Source: Variovorax beijingensis
GTDB taxonomy: Bacteria; Pseudomonadota; Gammaproteobacteria; Burkholderiales; Burkholderiaceae_C
Direction: 5' to 3'
Assembly (NCBI RefSeq): GCF_007828835.1
Contig: NZ_VIVL01000006.1
Coordinates: forward strand, 348,110 to 412,109
Length of the DNA stretch: 64,000 bases
In this document: positions 54,406 to 64,000 of the stretch, in pieces
How the letters are laid out: every line of letters starts with the position of its first letter
Position numbering within the stretch: the stretch's first letter is position 1
Notes under the pieces: generated by a model
Databases searched by the model: none
The model's input: the letters and a program-made list of their open reading frames with translations, nothing else
Told to the model about the DNA's origin: nothing
Program-made: the position numbers and the translations under genes

Positions 54406-55955
54406 GCCTCTTCCATCATGATGGTCTTGAACTCGCCGCTCGCAATGCGCTTCTGCCACTCGGCAGGGCCGGTGATGTGCGCGCTGGTGCCGCCGGCATC
54501 GACCGCCACCGTCACGGGCATGTCGACCACGTCGAATTCATAGATCGCTTCCATGCCCAGGTCGGCGAAGCCCACCACCTTGGCGGTCTTGATGGCCTTG
54601 CTCACGAGGTAGGCGGCGCCGCCCACGGCCATGAGGTAGGCGCTCTTGTGCTTCTTGATGGCTTCGATGGCGACCGGGCCGCGCTCGGCCTTGCCGATCA
54701 TCGCGATCAGACCGGTCTGGGCCAGCATCATCTCGGTGAAGCCGTCCATGCGCGTGGCGGTGGTCGGGCCGGCCGGGCCCACGGCTTCGTCGCCGACCGG
54801 GTCGACCGGGCCGACGTAGTAGATGACGCGGTTCGTAAAGTCGACCGGCAGCTTCTCGCCCTTGGCCAGCATGCCCTGGATGCGCTTGTGCGCGGCGTCG
54901 CGGCCGGTGAGCATCTTGCCGTTGAGCAGCAGGGTGTCGCCGGGCTTCCAGCTCGCCACTTCGGCCGGCGTGAGCTTGTCGAGGTCGACGCGCTTGCTCT
55001 TCTTCTCGTCGGGCGCCCAGTTCACGTCGGGCCACAAATCGAGCGAGGGCGGGTCGAGGTAGACCGCGCCGCTGCCGTCCATCACGAAGTGCGCATGCCG
55101 CGTGGCCGCGCAGTTGGGAATCATCGCCACGGGCTTGCTGGCCGCGTGCGTGGGGTACATCTTGATCTTGATGTCGAGCACGGTGGCCAGGCCGCCCAGG
55201 CCCTGCGCGCCGATGCCCAGCGCGTTGACCTTCTCGTACAGCTCGATGCGCAGCGCCTCGACCTTGCTGAGTTCGGCGCCCGACTTCTTCTTGGCCTGCA
55301 GCTCGTGCATGTCGAGGTCGTCCATCAGGCTTTCCTTGGCCATCAGCGCGGCCTTCTCGGCCGTGCCGCCGATGCCGATGCCCAGCATGCCCGGCGGGCA
55401 CCAGCCGGCGCCCATGGTCGGCACGGTCTTGAGCACCCAGTCGACCACGCTGTCGCCGGGGTTCAGCATGACCAGCTTGCTCTTGTTCTCGCTGCCGCCG
55501 CCCTTGGCCGCCACCGTCACTTCGACGGTGTTGCCGGGAACGATCTCGGTGAAGATCACCGCGGGCGTGTTGTCCTTGGTGTTCTTGCGGTCGAACTGCG
55601 GATCGGCCACGACCGAGGCGCGCAGCGTGTTGTCGGGGTGGTTGTAGCCGCGGCGCACGCCTTCGTTGATGGCGTCGTCCAGCGAGCCGGTGAAGCCGCC
55701 CCAGCGCACGTCCATGCCGACCTTGAGGAACACGTTGACGATGCCGGTGTCCTGGCAGATCGGGCGGTGGCCCGTGGCGCTCATCTTGCTGTTGGTCAGG
55801 ATCTGCGCGATGGCGTCCTTGGCGGCGGGGCTCTGCTCGCGCTCGTAGGCGCGGGCCAGGTGGGCGATGTAGTCGGCGGGATGGTAGTAGCTGATGTACT
55901 GCAGCGCGGCGCTGATCGATTCGATCAGGTCGGCCTGCTGGATCGTGGTCGTCAT
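54402..55955 (-). CDS. fumA: Fumarate hydratase class I (4Fe-4S, oxygen-sensitive)
   Basis: Interconverts fumarate and malate with a labile 4Fe-4S cluster. The 517-residue single-chain enzyme has the cluster cysteines in PICQDTG (near 65-71), GAGWCPPGM and PNCAATRH. The C-terminal swivelling half has the VGPAGPTTATRMD segment. It differs entirely from the FumC class II fumarase at 60 kb, which is made from a separate gene. The class I enzyme is usually used at low oxidative stress and FumC under oxygen or iron stress. It is translationally coupled to murI. Confidence 0.95.
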   Translation of the reverse strand: MTTTIQQADLIESISAALQYISYYHPADYIAHLARAYEREQSPAAKDAIAQILTNSKMSATGHRPICQDTGIVNVFLKVGMDVRWGGFTGSLDDAINEGVRRGYNHPDNTLRASVVADPQFDRKNTKDNTPAVIFTEIVPGNTVEVTVAAKGGGSENKSKLVMLNPGDSVVDWVLKTVPTMGAGWCPPGMLGIGIGGTAEKAALMAKESLMDDLDMHELQAKKKSGAELSKVEALRIELYEKVNALGIGAQGLGGLATVLDIKIKMYPTHAASKPVAMIPNCAATRHAHFVMDGSGAVYLDPPSLDLWPDVNWAPDEKKSKRVDLDKLTPAEVASWKPGDTLLLNGKMLTGRDAAHKRIQGMLAKGEKLPVDFTNRVIYYVGPVDPVGDEAVGPAGPTTATRMDGFTEMMLAQTGLIAMIGKAERGPVAIEAIKKHKSAYLMAVGGAAYLVSKAIKTAKVVGFADLGMEAIYEFDVVDMPVTVAVDAGGTSAHITGPAEWQKRIASGEFKTIMMEEA

Positions 55956-56012
55956 GGTGGGGGGGTGTTTTTTGGAGTGTGGAACGCCCCCCGATTATCT
56001 CAGCCGATGCGC

Positions 56013-57020
56013 CTACCTCGCCGCCGCCCGGGCTTCCTCGATCCAGCCGTCGAACAGCGGCCGATGCGCCTTGATCCAACCATCGGTGTGGCGCTCCAGG
56101 TCTTGCTGCGTGCTGGCGCCCTGGCTCATGCGCAGGTTCTGGGCGTTGATGTCGCCGATCGGCAGTTTCATCACCTCGAACAGCCGGCCGGCGGCCGGGT
56201 TCTTCTCGACGAAGGCCCGGTTGGCGACGATCTGCTCCTGGTTGGCCTGGAAGCCGTAGTTCTTGCCGTTGGGAAGCTGCGTGTCTGCATCGCCGCCCTG
56301 GGAGGACGAGAAGGGCACCTGCAGCCACACCACGTCCGCGCCCGGGCGCAGCACGGCGCTGACCCAGTAGGGCGTCCAGGTGTAGTACAGCACCGGCTTG
56401 TCCTGCTTGAAGCGCGCGATGGTGTCGGCCATCAGCGCGGCATAGCTGCCTTGCTTGTGCGTGACGGTGTCGCGCAGCTGGTAGGCCGTCAGGTGGTTCT
56501 CGATCGCCAGTTCGCAGCCCCAGCCCGGGTTGCAGCCTGTCAGGTCGGCCTTGCCATCGCCGTCGGCATCGAACAACTTGGCGATGGCCGGGTCCTTCAG
56601 CTGCGCGATGTTGGTGATGTTGTATTGCTCGGCCGTCTTGCGATCGACCAGGTAGCCCTGCACCGCGCCGTCCGAGTACACGCCCTTGCGCCACAGCTTG
56701 GCGTCGCCGCCGCTGTTCTTGTAGAAGTCGGCGTGCAGCAGGCTCCAGTGGTTGGCCATGAAAGTGGCGTCGCCGTTGGCGATGGCCAGGTGCTCGGTGG
56801 CGGGTTCGAGGTCTTTCATCGGCAGGGCGGTGTAGCCCAGCTTTTCGAGCGCGCGCATCACGAGCAGCGTCTGGAACGCCTCTTCGGCGAGCGAGCTCTT
56901 GAGCGGCTGCACGGTGACGCCCTGGCCGGGCAGGTCATTCGCGGCCTGTGCGCCCATGCCGAAGGCAGCGAAACCGAGCGCCAGCAGGCCGCGGGCGATG
57001 ATGAGATTGATTTTCTTCAT
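56013..57020 (-). CDS. proX: Glycine betaine/proline betaine binding protein ProX
   Basis: Periplasmic receptor of the ProVWX osmoprotectant importer. The 335-residue product has a signal peptide ([20 protein letters not shown], ending AQA near residue 26), the aromatic ligand-cage segment [12 protein letters not shown] and the [19 protein letters not shown] motif with two cysteines, as in E. coli ProX. It is the last gene of proV-proW-proX, 24 bases after proW. Confidence 0.94.
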   Translation of the reverse strand: MKKINLIIARGLLALGFAAFGMGAQAANDLPGQGVTVQPLKSSLAEEAFQTLLVMRALEKLGYTALPMKDLEPATEHLAIANGDATFMANHWSLLHADFYKNSGGDAKLWRKGVYSDGAVQGYLVDRKTAEQYNITNIAQLKDPAIAKLFDADGDGKADLTGCNPGWGCELAIENHLTAYQLRDTVTHKQGSYAALMADTIARFKQDKPVLYYTWTPYWVSAVLRPGADVVWLQVPFSSSQGGDADTQLPNGKNYGFQANQEQIVANRAFVEKNPAAGRLFEVMKLPIGDINAQNLRMSQGASTQQDLERHTDGWIKAHRPLFDGWIEEARAAAR

Positions 57021-57044
57021 GCGTTGATTTCCTGCGTGGCGGTT

Positions 57045-58196
57045 TTATTGCGCTTGCGCGGCGAGGGCGGGAGCGGGTTCGCTCGCACCGTCACCGCGGG
57101 GCGGCGTGCCCACGAGGCGCTGCAAGAGGCGCAGCACCAGGCCGGCTGGCCCGGTGTGCCACCAGCGGCGCCCGGCGCTGCGGCGCGACTTGCCCATGGC
57201 CTGCGTGAGCCGGTCGAGCGAGATCGCCAGCAGCACGATGCCCAGGCCGCCCACGGTCGCCAGGCCCATGTCGAGCCGGCCGATGCCGCGCAGCACCATC
57301 TGCCCCAGGCCGCCGACGGCGATCATCGAGGCGATCACCACCATCGACAGCGACAGCATCAGCGCCTGGTTGATGCCCGCCATGATCGAGGGCATGGCCA
57401 GCGGCAGTTGCACCTTCACGAGCATCTGCCAGGGCGAGGCGCCGTAGGCGCGCGCGGCTTCGATCAGATCCGGACGCACCTGGCGCAGGCCCAGGTTGGT
57501 CAGCCGCACCAGCGGTGCCAGCGCAAAGATGATGGTCACGATCACGCCGGGCACGTTGCCGATGCCGAACAGCATCACCACCGGCACCAGGTAGACGAAG
57601 GCGGGCGTGGTCTGCATGGCGTCGAGCACCGGGCGCATGAGGCGCTGCGCGCGGTCGCTGCTGGCCAGCAGCACCCCGAGCGGCAAACCGATGATCATGC
57701 AGAACACCAGCGAGGTCAGTACCAGCGACAGCGTCACCATGGCCTCGGGCCAGATGCCCAGCATGGCCACGAGCAGCAGCGCCACCGTGGTGCCGATGGC
57801 GAGCGCGCGGCCGGCGAACTGCCAGGCAAAGAGGCCGATCAACGCGATCATCGCGAGCGTCGGCAGGCCGGTCAGCAGGCCCTGCACCCAGTTCAGCGTG
57901 CTGTCGATGGGCAGGCGCACGGTCTGGAAGAAGGGGCGGAAATGCTCGACCACCCAGCCGAGGCCCTGGTTGATCCAGGATTCGACCGGCAGGGAGCCGT
58001 CCCAGAGGCGGTGCAGCTGCAAGCCGCTGGCCGCCGCATCGGCCGAGCCGGCCAACTGGTGGGCCGGCTCGGCGGGCGCATCGAGCCAGGCGCTGGTGGC
58101 CGACGTGTCGGGCGCGGCCGAGAGCGCTTCCCACGGATCGACGTAGGCGGGGGTTGCGGGCGTGCTCGGGTCGGAAGGAAGTGTGTTGTCGTTCAT
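57045..58196 (-). CDS. proW: Glycine betaine/proline betaine ABC transporter permease ProW
   Basis: A 383-residue inner membrane permease. The N-terminal region of about 90 residues is Ala/Pro/Asp-rich and cytoplasmic, which is longer than usual, followed by about seven hydrophobic segments and the coupling EAA-like loop [20 protein letters not shown]. It works with ProV and ProX to take up compatible solutes. It follows proV by 21 bases. Confidence 0.93.
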   Translation of the reverse strand: MNDNTLPSDPSTPATPAYVDPWEALSAAPDTSATSAWLDAPAEPAHQLAGSADAAASGLQLHRLWDGSLPVESWINQGLGWVVEHFRPFFQTVRLPIDSTLNWVQGLLTGLPTLAMIALIGLFAWQFAGRALAIGTTVALLLVAMLGIWPEAMVTLSLVLTSLVFCMIIGLPLGVLLASSDRAQRLMRPVLDAMQTTPAFVYLVPVVMLFGIGNVPGVIVTIIFALAPLVRLTNLGLRQVRPDLIEAARAYGASPWQMLVKVQLPLAMPSIMAGINQALMLSLSMVVIASMIAVGGLGQMVLRGIGRLDMGLATVGGLGIVLLAISLDRLTQAMGKSRRSAGRRWWHTGPAGLVLRLLQRLVGTPPRGDGASEPAPALAAQAQ

Positions 58197-58217
58197 CGTT
58201 CAGGGGCCTTCGTGAAT

Positions 58218-59471
58218 TCAGTGCGGCTCTGCGGCGAGCGCGGGTGCGGCGTTGGGCAGGACGGGCTCGATCGGCGGCGTGTCGCGGTCCAGGAACTTGA
58301 GCAGCGTCGTCTTGCTGATCGCGCCGCAGAAGCGGCCGTCGTTCGCCACCACCGGCAGCGCGCACGGCGCCTGCGCGAGTTGGCCGATCAGGCCTGCCAC
58401 CGGGGCTTCGGCATCGATGCGCGGCAGATCGTCGATGAATGCGTGCTGCAGCCCCAGCGAGCCTGAATGCCCGTCGAGAGCGCCGCGCAGCGTGTCCGCC
58501 GACACCACGCCGAGGAAGCGCTTGTTCGGGCTCGTCACGTAGGCGAAGTCGCGGTCCTGGTCTTCGAGCAGCTTGAGCGCCGCGCGCGCGCCGCGCTCGG
58601 GGTGCTCGCACACCACCGTGAGCGACTTGCGCGCGATGTCCGCCGCCTTGAACACGGCCGCCGCATCGACACCGCGCACGAAGCTGCGCACGTAGTCGTC
58701 GGCGGGGCTGCGCAGGATCTCGTCGGGCGTGCCGACCTGGATCACCTGGCCGTCCTTCATGATCGCGATGCGGTCGCCGATGCGCATGGCCTCGTCGAGG
58801 TCGTGCGAGATGAAGACGATGGTGCGGCGCTGCTCCTTCTGCAGCCGCAGCAGTTCCGACTGCATCTCGGTGCGGATGATTGGATCGAGCGCCGAGAAGG
58901 CCTCGTCCATCAGCAGGATCGAAGGATCCGAGGCCAGCGCGCGCGCCAGGCCCACGCGCTGCTGCATGCCGCCCGAGAGCTCGTCGGGATAGCTGTCGCC
59001 CCAGCCCGCGAGCCCCACCTGCGCGAGCGCCAGGTCGGCCTGGGCGAGGCGCTCCTTCCTGCTCGTGCCCGACAGTTCGAGGCCGAAGGCGGTGTTCTCG
59101 CGCACCGTCATGTGCGGCATCAGCGCGAACGACTGGAACACCATGCTGATGTCCTTGCGGCGCAGCGCGCGCAGCCTGGCGTCGGAGTGCTCGTTGATGT
59201 CCGCGCCGTCGATCACGATGCGCCCGGCGGTCGGCTCGATCAGACGGTTCAAGAGGCGCACCAGCGTCGACTTGCCCGAACCCGAGAGGCCCATGATGAC
59301 GAAGATCTCGCCGGCCTGGATCTCGAAGGTGGCATCGAACACGCCGATCGACTGGCCCGTCCGCGCGAGGATTTCCTTCTTCGAAAAACCTTGGCGGACG
59401 AGTTCGAGCGCCTGTTCGGGCGCGTCGCCGAACACCTTGAAAACATGGTCGATGAGAATTCCTTTGGCCAT
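58218..59471 (-). CDS. proV: Glycine betaine/proline betaine ABC transporter ATPase ProV
   Basis: A 417-residue ATPase: Walker A GLSGSGKST near residues 59-67, signature LSGGMQQRVG, Walker B ILLMDEAFSALDP, H-loop ISHDLDEAM, then two C-terminal CBS-type repeats (about 285-400) that sense ionic strength or nucleotides in this family. It is the first gene of proVWX. A consensus-like promoter on this strand lies about 390 bases upstream, leaving a leader of roughly 380 bases. Confidence 0.95.
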   Translation of the reverse strand: MAKGILIDHVFKVFGDAPEQALELVRQGFSKKEILARTGQSIGVFDATFEIQAGEIFVIMGLSGSGKSTLVRLLNRLIEPTAGRIVIDGADINEHSDARLRALRRKDISMVFQSFALMPHMTVRENTAFGLELSGTSRKERLAQADLALAQVGLAGWGDSYPDELSGGMQQRVGLARALASDPSILLMDEAFSALDPIIRTEMQSELLRLQKEQRRTIVFISHDLDEAMRIGDRIAIMKDGQVIQVGTPDEILRSPADDYVRSFVRGVDAAAVFKAADIARKSLTVVCEHPERGARAALKLLEDQDRDFAYVTSPNKRFLGVVSADTLRGALDGHSGSLGLQHAFIDDLPRIDAEAPVAGLIGQLAQAPCALPVVANDGRFCGAISKTTLLKFLDRDTPPIEPVLPNAAPALAAEPH

Positions 59472-59850
59472 ACGCCGGGGCTCCTTGTGTGAAGGTTGGA
59501 CACAGCGCCGCCCCGGAGGGCGGCAACGGCCGCGCCATCAGCCGGTGGGGCTGCCCGAACAGAGAGCACGTGAAGAAAAGCGCGTGCAATGGCCCGGCGA
59601 GCCTCGAGGGCTGCCAGCAGGCACTGAAGACGACATGGCGACGAAACCAGTGCCCGCCGGATGCTTCATTCGCAGAGCGGCGGGCCTGGTCGAGGGGCGC
59701 CGCCTGGATGAGCGTGACGTGGCAATGGGGCCGGAAAGTTCCGGCCGGTTTGCCGGGCAGGGCCCGGCGGGAAGAGCCTTGCACCGCGACGGGATTCGGT
59801 GATCCGCGAGTAGCGCAAGGGCAACCAACATGACTTGTTGGTCGTCTGAA
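59472..59850 (-). other. Long untranslated leader candidate of proVWX
   Basis: About 380 bases without a recognisable gene lie between the predicted minus-strand start site and the proV start codon. The stretch is GC-rich with several local stem-loops, for example the self-complementary GGCCGGAAAGTTCCGGCC near 59733. Frames through it exist but have no recognisable product. I looked for a glycine or other known riboswitch core and did not see one. Confidence 0.4.
59824..59842. promoter_or_regulatory. Dyad just downstream of the proV promoter, candidate operator
   Basis: ACCAACA (59824-59830) and TGTTGGT (59836-59842) are perfect seven-base inverted arms around TGACT. The site would cover about +9 to +27 of the predicted proV transcript, the position of a repressor site. 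No dedicated regulator gene is adjacent. Confidence 0.5.
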
Positions 59851-59857
59851 GACCGCA

Positions 59858-59887
59858 ATTATAACTTTTTGACATTACGCGAGTCAA
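59858..59887 (-). promoter_or_regulatory. Sigma-70 promoter of proVWX
   Basis: On the minus strand, -35 TTGACT (59887-59882), 18-base spacer, perfect -10 TATAAT (59863-59858). The start would be near 59851. The 136 bases between this promoter and fumC (59888-60023) hold no gene; a forward TTGACA at 59869 has no good -10 partner, and I could not assign the fumC promoter. Confidence 0.65.
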
Positions 59888-60023
59888 GCCCACGGCGTAT
59901 CGTCGGCCGGATGTATGGGGCAGCAAAGCCTCGTCAAATGCGAGCCATTCTTATCGAGGTCATACTCGGCCTCGCGCCCGGCGAGCGGGTGCACCCATCC
60001 AAGACTGCGGAGCTTCTTTCACC

Positions 60024-61421
<1,398 letters not shown>

Positions 61422-61425
61422 GCGA

Positions 61426-62043
61426 TCAGTACCCGACCGTGTAGCGCTGGCGCGAGTGAACGGGCTTCTCGAGCTCGTCGATGAATGCGATCGCGTAGTC
61501 CTCGAAGGTGATCCAGCTGCGGCCTTCGGCGCTCACGAGCAGGTCGTCCTTGCCCAGGCGGAATTTGCCGGTGCGCTCGCCTTCGACGAATTCGGCGGAG
61601 GGCGACAGGAAGGTCCAGTCGAGCTCCTTCTCGTTGCGCAGCACCTCCAGGAATGCGGCGCCTGCGGAGGCCTCGGCCTTGTACGCCTCGGGGAAGTTCG
61701 GCGTGTCGATCACCTTCAGGCCCGGTGCCGCGAACAGGCTGCCGGCGCCGCCGACCACCAGCAGGCGCTTCACGCCCGCGCGCCTGGCCGGCTCGATGAT
61801 GGCCGCGGGCGGCACGGTGGCGAAGTGCGCTGCGCTGAACACGGCGTCGTGGCCGACCAGTGCCTTTTCTAGCGCGGTACCGTCGAGCACGTCGAGGTCC
61901 ACGGCCTTCACAGTGGCGCGGCCCGACAGCTTTTCGCTCGCCTTGCGCGCGATGGCCGTCACGGTGTGGCCGCGGCGCAGCGCCTCTTCGAGAAGGCGGC
62001 CGCCGGCGCGTCCGGTGGCGCCGATGATGGCGATGTGGCTCAT
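61426..62043 (-). CDS. NAD(P)-binding protein, atypical short-chain dehydrogenase-like
   Basis: A 205-residue protein with an N-terminal Rossmann motif IAIIGATGRAGGRLLEEALR and the short form typical of YwnB/NAD(P)H-binding (PF13460-type) proteins. The catalytic Tyr-Lys pair of classical SDRs is not evident; FAAPGLKVIDTPNFPEAYK is characteristic of the group. Substrate unknown; relatives act on quinones, flavins or stress signals. It is divergent from the LysR gene, which is likely its regulator. Confidence 0.85.
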   Translation of the reverse strand: MSHIAIIGATGRAGGRLLEEALRRGHTVTAIARKASEKLSGRATVKAVDLDVLDGTALEKALVGHDAVFSAAHFATVPPAAIIEPARRAGVKRLLVVGGAGSLFAAPGLKVIDTPNFPEAYKAEASAGAAFLEVLRNEKELDWTFLSPSAEFVEGERTGKFRLGKDDLLVSAEGRSWITFEDYAIAFIDELEKPVHSRQRYTVGY

Positions 62044-62092
62044 TGAATGGCTCCTGAAAATGGTTGGGATGAACCGCATCTTAGGTTTCTGG

Positions 62093-62114
62093 TTTCGAAA
62101 GAAATACCTCGAAA
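62093..62114. promoter_or_regulatory. Inverted repeat in the LysR/oxidoreductase divergent promoter region
   Basis: TTTCGA (62093-62098) and TCGAAA (62109-62114) are perfect six-base arms with a ten-base spacer, fitting the T-N11-A dyad recognised by LysR-type regulators. It lies 32 bases before the lysR start and 50 bases before the divergent start. Binding is inferred. Confidence 0.5.
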
Positions 62115-62145
62115 TGCGCGCTTGTTTATTCCTAAAATCGTTCGA

Positions 62146-63054
62146 ATGGACCGATTGAATGCAATGCGCGTGTTCGTCACCGTGGTGGATGCGGGCAGCC
62201 TTTCGGCCGCGGCCGACAAGCTCGACCTCTCGCGCCCGGTGGTCACGCGCTACGTGGCCGAGCTCGAGCAATGGACCGGCGCACGCCTCTTGCACCGCAC
62301 GACGCGGCGGCTGAGCCTCACGGCGGCGGGCGAGGAGTTGCTGCCGCGCTGCCGCCAGGTGCTCGAACTCGCGGGCGACATGCAGGAAGCCGTGCGGCAG
62401 CCGGCGGAGGCGCCGCGCGGCCAGCTGCGCATCACGGCCAGCACCTCGTTCGCGCAGGCGCAGCTGGCCGATGCGGTGGCCGAGTACGTGCGGCTCTATC
62501 CAGGCGTGGCCGTCGACCTGGTGCTGCTCGACCGCGCCGTGAACCTCGTGGATGAGCGCATTGACCTGGCGATCCGCGTGGCGGTCGAGATCGATCCCAA
62601 CCTCATTGCGCGGCGGCTCACCGATTGCCGCTCGGTGGTGTGCGCCTCACCCGCCTACCTGAAGGAGCATGGGCAGCCGCTGCGCGTGGAGGAACTGGCC
62701 CAGCGCAACTGCCTCACGCACTCGTACTTCGGGCGCAGCCTCTGGAATTTCACGCGCAAGGAAGACGGCACGCCCGTTTCTGTGGCTGTCGGCGGCAACC
62801 TGTCGACCAACGATGCCGCGAGCCTGATGCATCTGGCGCGGGCCGGGGCCGGCATTGCGATGCTGCCGACCTACCTGACCGCCGGCTTGCTGCAGGCGGG
62901 CGAACTGGTGCGGCTGTTCCCCGAATTCGAGCCGCAGGTCGTCGGCATGTACGCGGTGTACGCCTCGCGCAAGCACATGCCGGCCGCGCTGCGCACGATG
63001 CTCGATTTCCTGGCCGCGCGCTTCACGGAAACGCCGGCCTGGGACATGCCTTAG
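62146..63054 (+). CDS. LysR-family transcriptional regulator
   Basis: A 302-residue regulator with the LysR winged helix ([20 protein letters not shown], then [13 protein letters not shown], residues 6-40) and an effector-binding domain of the CrgA/AaeR type ([19 protein letters not shown]). The ATG at 62146 places the HTH at the N-terminus; an earlier in-frame start would extend into the divergent promoter. It probably controls the adjacent NAD(P)-binding protein. Confidence 0.92.
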   Translation: MDRLNAMRVFVTVVDAGSLSAAADKLDLSRPVVTRYVAELEQWTGARLLHRTTRRLSLTAAGEELLPRCRQVLELAGDMQEAVRQPAEAPRGQLRITASTSFAQAQLADAVAEYVRLYPGVAVDLVLLDRAVNLVDERIDLAIRVAVEIDPNLIARRLTDCRSVVCASPAYLKEHGQPLRVEELAQRNCLTHSYFGRSLWNFTRKEDGTPVSVAVGGNLSTNDAASLMHLARAGAGIAMLPTYLTAGLLQAGELVRLFPEFEPQVVGMYAVYASRKHMPAALRTMLDFLAARFTETPAWDMP

Positions 63055-63686
63055 TGGCGCGTGTTGGCCGCCGCGGCCTCGTTCATCAGCTTGTCGGTGT
63101 AGGCGATGGCCATGGCCGAGAACAGGAACGCGATGTGGATCACGGTCTGGGCGATCAGCACCTTGTCTGTGTAGTTGTCCGCGTTGATGAAGGTCTTCAG
63201 CAGGTGGATGGAACTGATGCCGATGATGGCCGTGGCCAGCTTCACCTTGAGCACCGAGGCGTTCACGTGGCTCAGCCACTCGGGCTGGTCGCGGTGGCCT
63301 TCGAGGTCCATGCGGCTCACGAAGGTTTCGTAGCCGCCCACGATCACCATGATCAGCAGGTTGGAGATCATCACCACGTCGATCAGCGCCAGCACCACCA
63401 ACATGATCACGGTTTCGTTGAGCGTGCCCACCGGCGCGGTGGTCTTGTAGCCGATGCTGGTGATCAGCGCCTGCAGCGCGTCCTTGCTGCCGAAGGCCGC
63501 CTCCACCAGGTGCAGCAGCTCGACCAGGAAGTGCACCACGTACACAGCCTGCGCCACGATCAGCCCCAGGTACAGCGGCAACTGCAGCCAACGGCTCGCG
63601 AAAATCAGCTTGGGCAGCGGCCGGAGCGGCGAGCCGCGGGCTGGAACAGGCGTATTCGGGCGGTCGAAGGATTCGGGAGCGGACAT
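63051..63686 (-). CDS. UPF0114 (YqhA-like, TIGR00645) membrane protein
   Basis: A 211-residue inner membrane protein with about four hydrophobic segments and the family pattern [19 protein letters not shown] near residue 28, [10 protein letters not shown] and the loop [10 protein letters not shown]. The function is unknown; relatives occur as single genes in many proteobacteria. It converges with lysR (four-base overlap of stop regions) and is divergent from acs across a 196-base gap. Confidence 0.88.
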   Translation of the reverse strand: MSAPESFDRPNTPVPARGSPLRPLPKLIFASRWLQLPLYLGLIVAQAVYVVHFLVELLHLVEAAFGSKDALQALITSIGYKTTAPVGTLNETVIMLVVLALIDVVMISNLLIMVIVGGYETFVSRMDLEGHRDQPEWLSHVNASVLKVKLATAIIGISSIHLLKTFINADNYTDKVLIAQTVIHIAFLFSAMAIAYTDKLMNEAAAANTRH

Positions 63687-63755
63687 GGAGAGGATGATTG
63701 GAAACGACCGGCGATTCTAGAGGTGCCCCCATGTCCGACTCGTGATAACCCTGCG

Positions 63756-63807
63756 AGGGCCTGTTCACCCTGCCAACGGATCTCCGCTGGCAGGGTGAAC
63801 AGGCCCT
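63756..63807. repeat. Perfect 20-base inverted repeat between the UPF0114 gene and acs
   Basis: Bases 63756-63775 and 63788-63807 are perfect inverted copies (outer string AGGGCCTGTTCACC), separated by 12 bases that contain a nested CGGA-TC-TCCG stem. It would form a 24-pair, nearly unbroken hairpin. There is no T-run, and the neighbouring genes are divergent, so it is not an ordinary terminator. Confidence 0.7.
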
Positions 63808-63882
63808 AACATCGCAATCGTCAGTGGCCCGTAAGTGGACCCGCCGACATTACGGCCGCACCTAGATCAAGGAGACAAGAAA

Positions 63883-64000
63883 ATGAGCAGCAGCGCATCG
63901 AAGAACATCGAATCCGTCCTGGTCGAGAACCGCGTGTTCCCGCCCGACGCGCGCGCCAGCGCCGGCGCGCGCATCAGCGGCATGGCCGCCTACGAGGCCC
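63883..64000 (+). CDS. acs: Acetyl-CoA synthetase, N-terminal fragment (runs off the window)
   Basis: The first 39 codons begin MSSSASKNIESVLVENRVFP and continue into SGMAAYEA, which matches the start of acetate-CoA ligase (AMP-forming). The family is identified only from this short start, so confidence is moderate. AGGAG lies 10 bases upstream of the ATG. The enzyme would activate acetate to acetyl-CoA. The frame is open to the window's end. Confidence 0.75.
   Translation, partial: MSSSASKNIESVLVENRVFPPDARASAGARISGMAAYEA

Noticed and set aside
54477..58466. 1329-codon plus-strand frame across fumA, proX and proW
   Set aside because: It is a shadow of well-recognised minus-strand genes, with an Arg/His/Ala-rich translation without domains.
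59472..59850. Glycine or other metabolite riboswitch in the proV leader
   Set aside because: I searched for the usual conserved core segments on the minus strand and saw none. Only local stem-loops are present.
59869..59874. Forward TTGACA as -35 of fumC
   Set aside because: No acceptable -10 hexamer at 16-19 bases downstream. It forms half of a short palindrome with the proV -35 instead.

Overview
The window is high-GC, densely packed bacterial chromosome with about 55 intact protein genes, two genes cut by the window ends and four tRNA genes. Gene order and protein character point to a beta-proteobacterium of the Comamonadaceae, most likely Variovorax or a close relative. The clues are an fdsGBA-fdhD-fdsD formate dehydrogenase operon, a TctDE/TctCBA tricarboxylate locus, tRNA-Leu-tig-clpP-clpX-lon, an hpnCDE squalene operon and short GC-rich intergenic repeats of the kind I remember from Comamonadaceae. 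This assignment is from memory, without a database search. I see no IS element, prophage, integrase, plasmid function, CRISPR array or rRNA.

Layout. 1-9.9 kb: end of a class II fructose-bisphosphate aldolase; the NAD-dependent molybdenum formate dehydrogenase operon on the minus strand with a divergent ModE-like regulator; a lipoprotein; a PPK2 kinase; HslR. 9.9-15.4 kb: two-component system TctE/TctD divergent from the tripartite tricarboxylate transporter TctC/B/A. 15.5-22.1 kb: TetR-OMF-MFP-RND efflux operon on the minus strand behind an 18-bp perfect palindrome. 22.2-31.7 kb: a sigma-54 activator, a small HNH protein, then a seven-gene plus-strand operon (periplasmic binding protein, secreted PHA depolymerase, two ABC ATPases, two permeases, alpha/beta hydrolase) behind a good -24/-12 promoter. 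31.7-37.7 kb: DUF1993 protein, ferrochelatase, HAD phosphatase, NIPSNAP protein and hpnC-hpnD-hpnE plus an unknown coupled small protein. 37.7-44.1 kb: Kup potassium transporter and a two-gene RND pump. 44.2-50.8 kb: tRNA-Leu, trigger factor, ClpP, ClpX, Lon, then tRNA-Gly, tRNA-Cys and tRNA-Leu. 50.8-59.9 kb: unknown Burkholderiales protein, UMF1-type MFS protein, unknown secreted protein, glutamate racemase, class I fumarase and the ProVWX betaine transporter. 60-64 kb: class II fumarase FumC, an NAD(P)-binding protein with a divergent LysR regulator, a UPF0114 membrane protein and the start of acetyl-CoA synthetase.

Most notable. The 22.2-31.7 kb locus reads as a sigma-54-controlled system in which a secreted PHA depolymerase and a Liv-type importer share one transcript, with the predicted activator encoded just upstream. 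I infer that it scavenges extracellular polyhydroxyalkanoate or related hydroxyacid oligomers. Two short repeat elements sit inside operons (tctB-tctA and livG-livF). In each case the insert is an open frame that joins the upstream stop codon to the downstream start codon, so translation could pass through it. The window also has several TTGA/GTGA/ATGA coupled junctions that fix rare start codons, two tRNA-Leu genes that directly precede protein genes, and several clear operator-like dyads.
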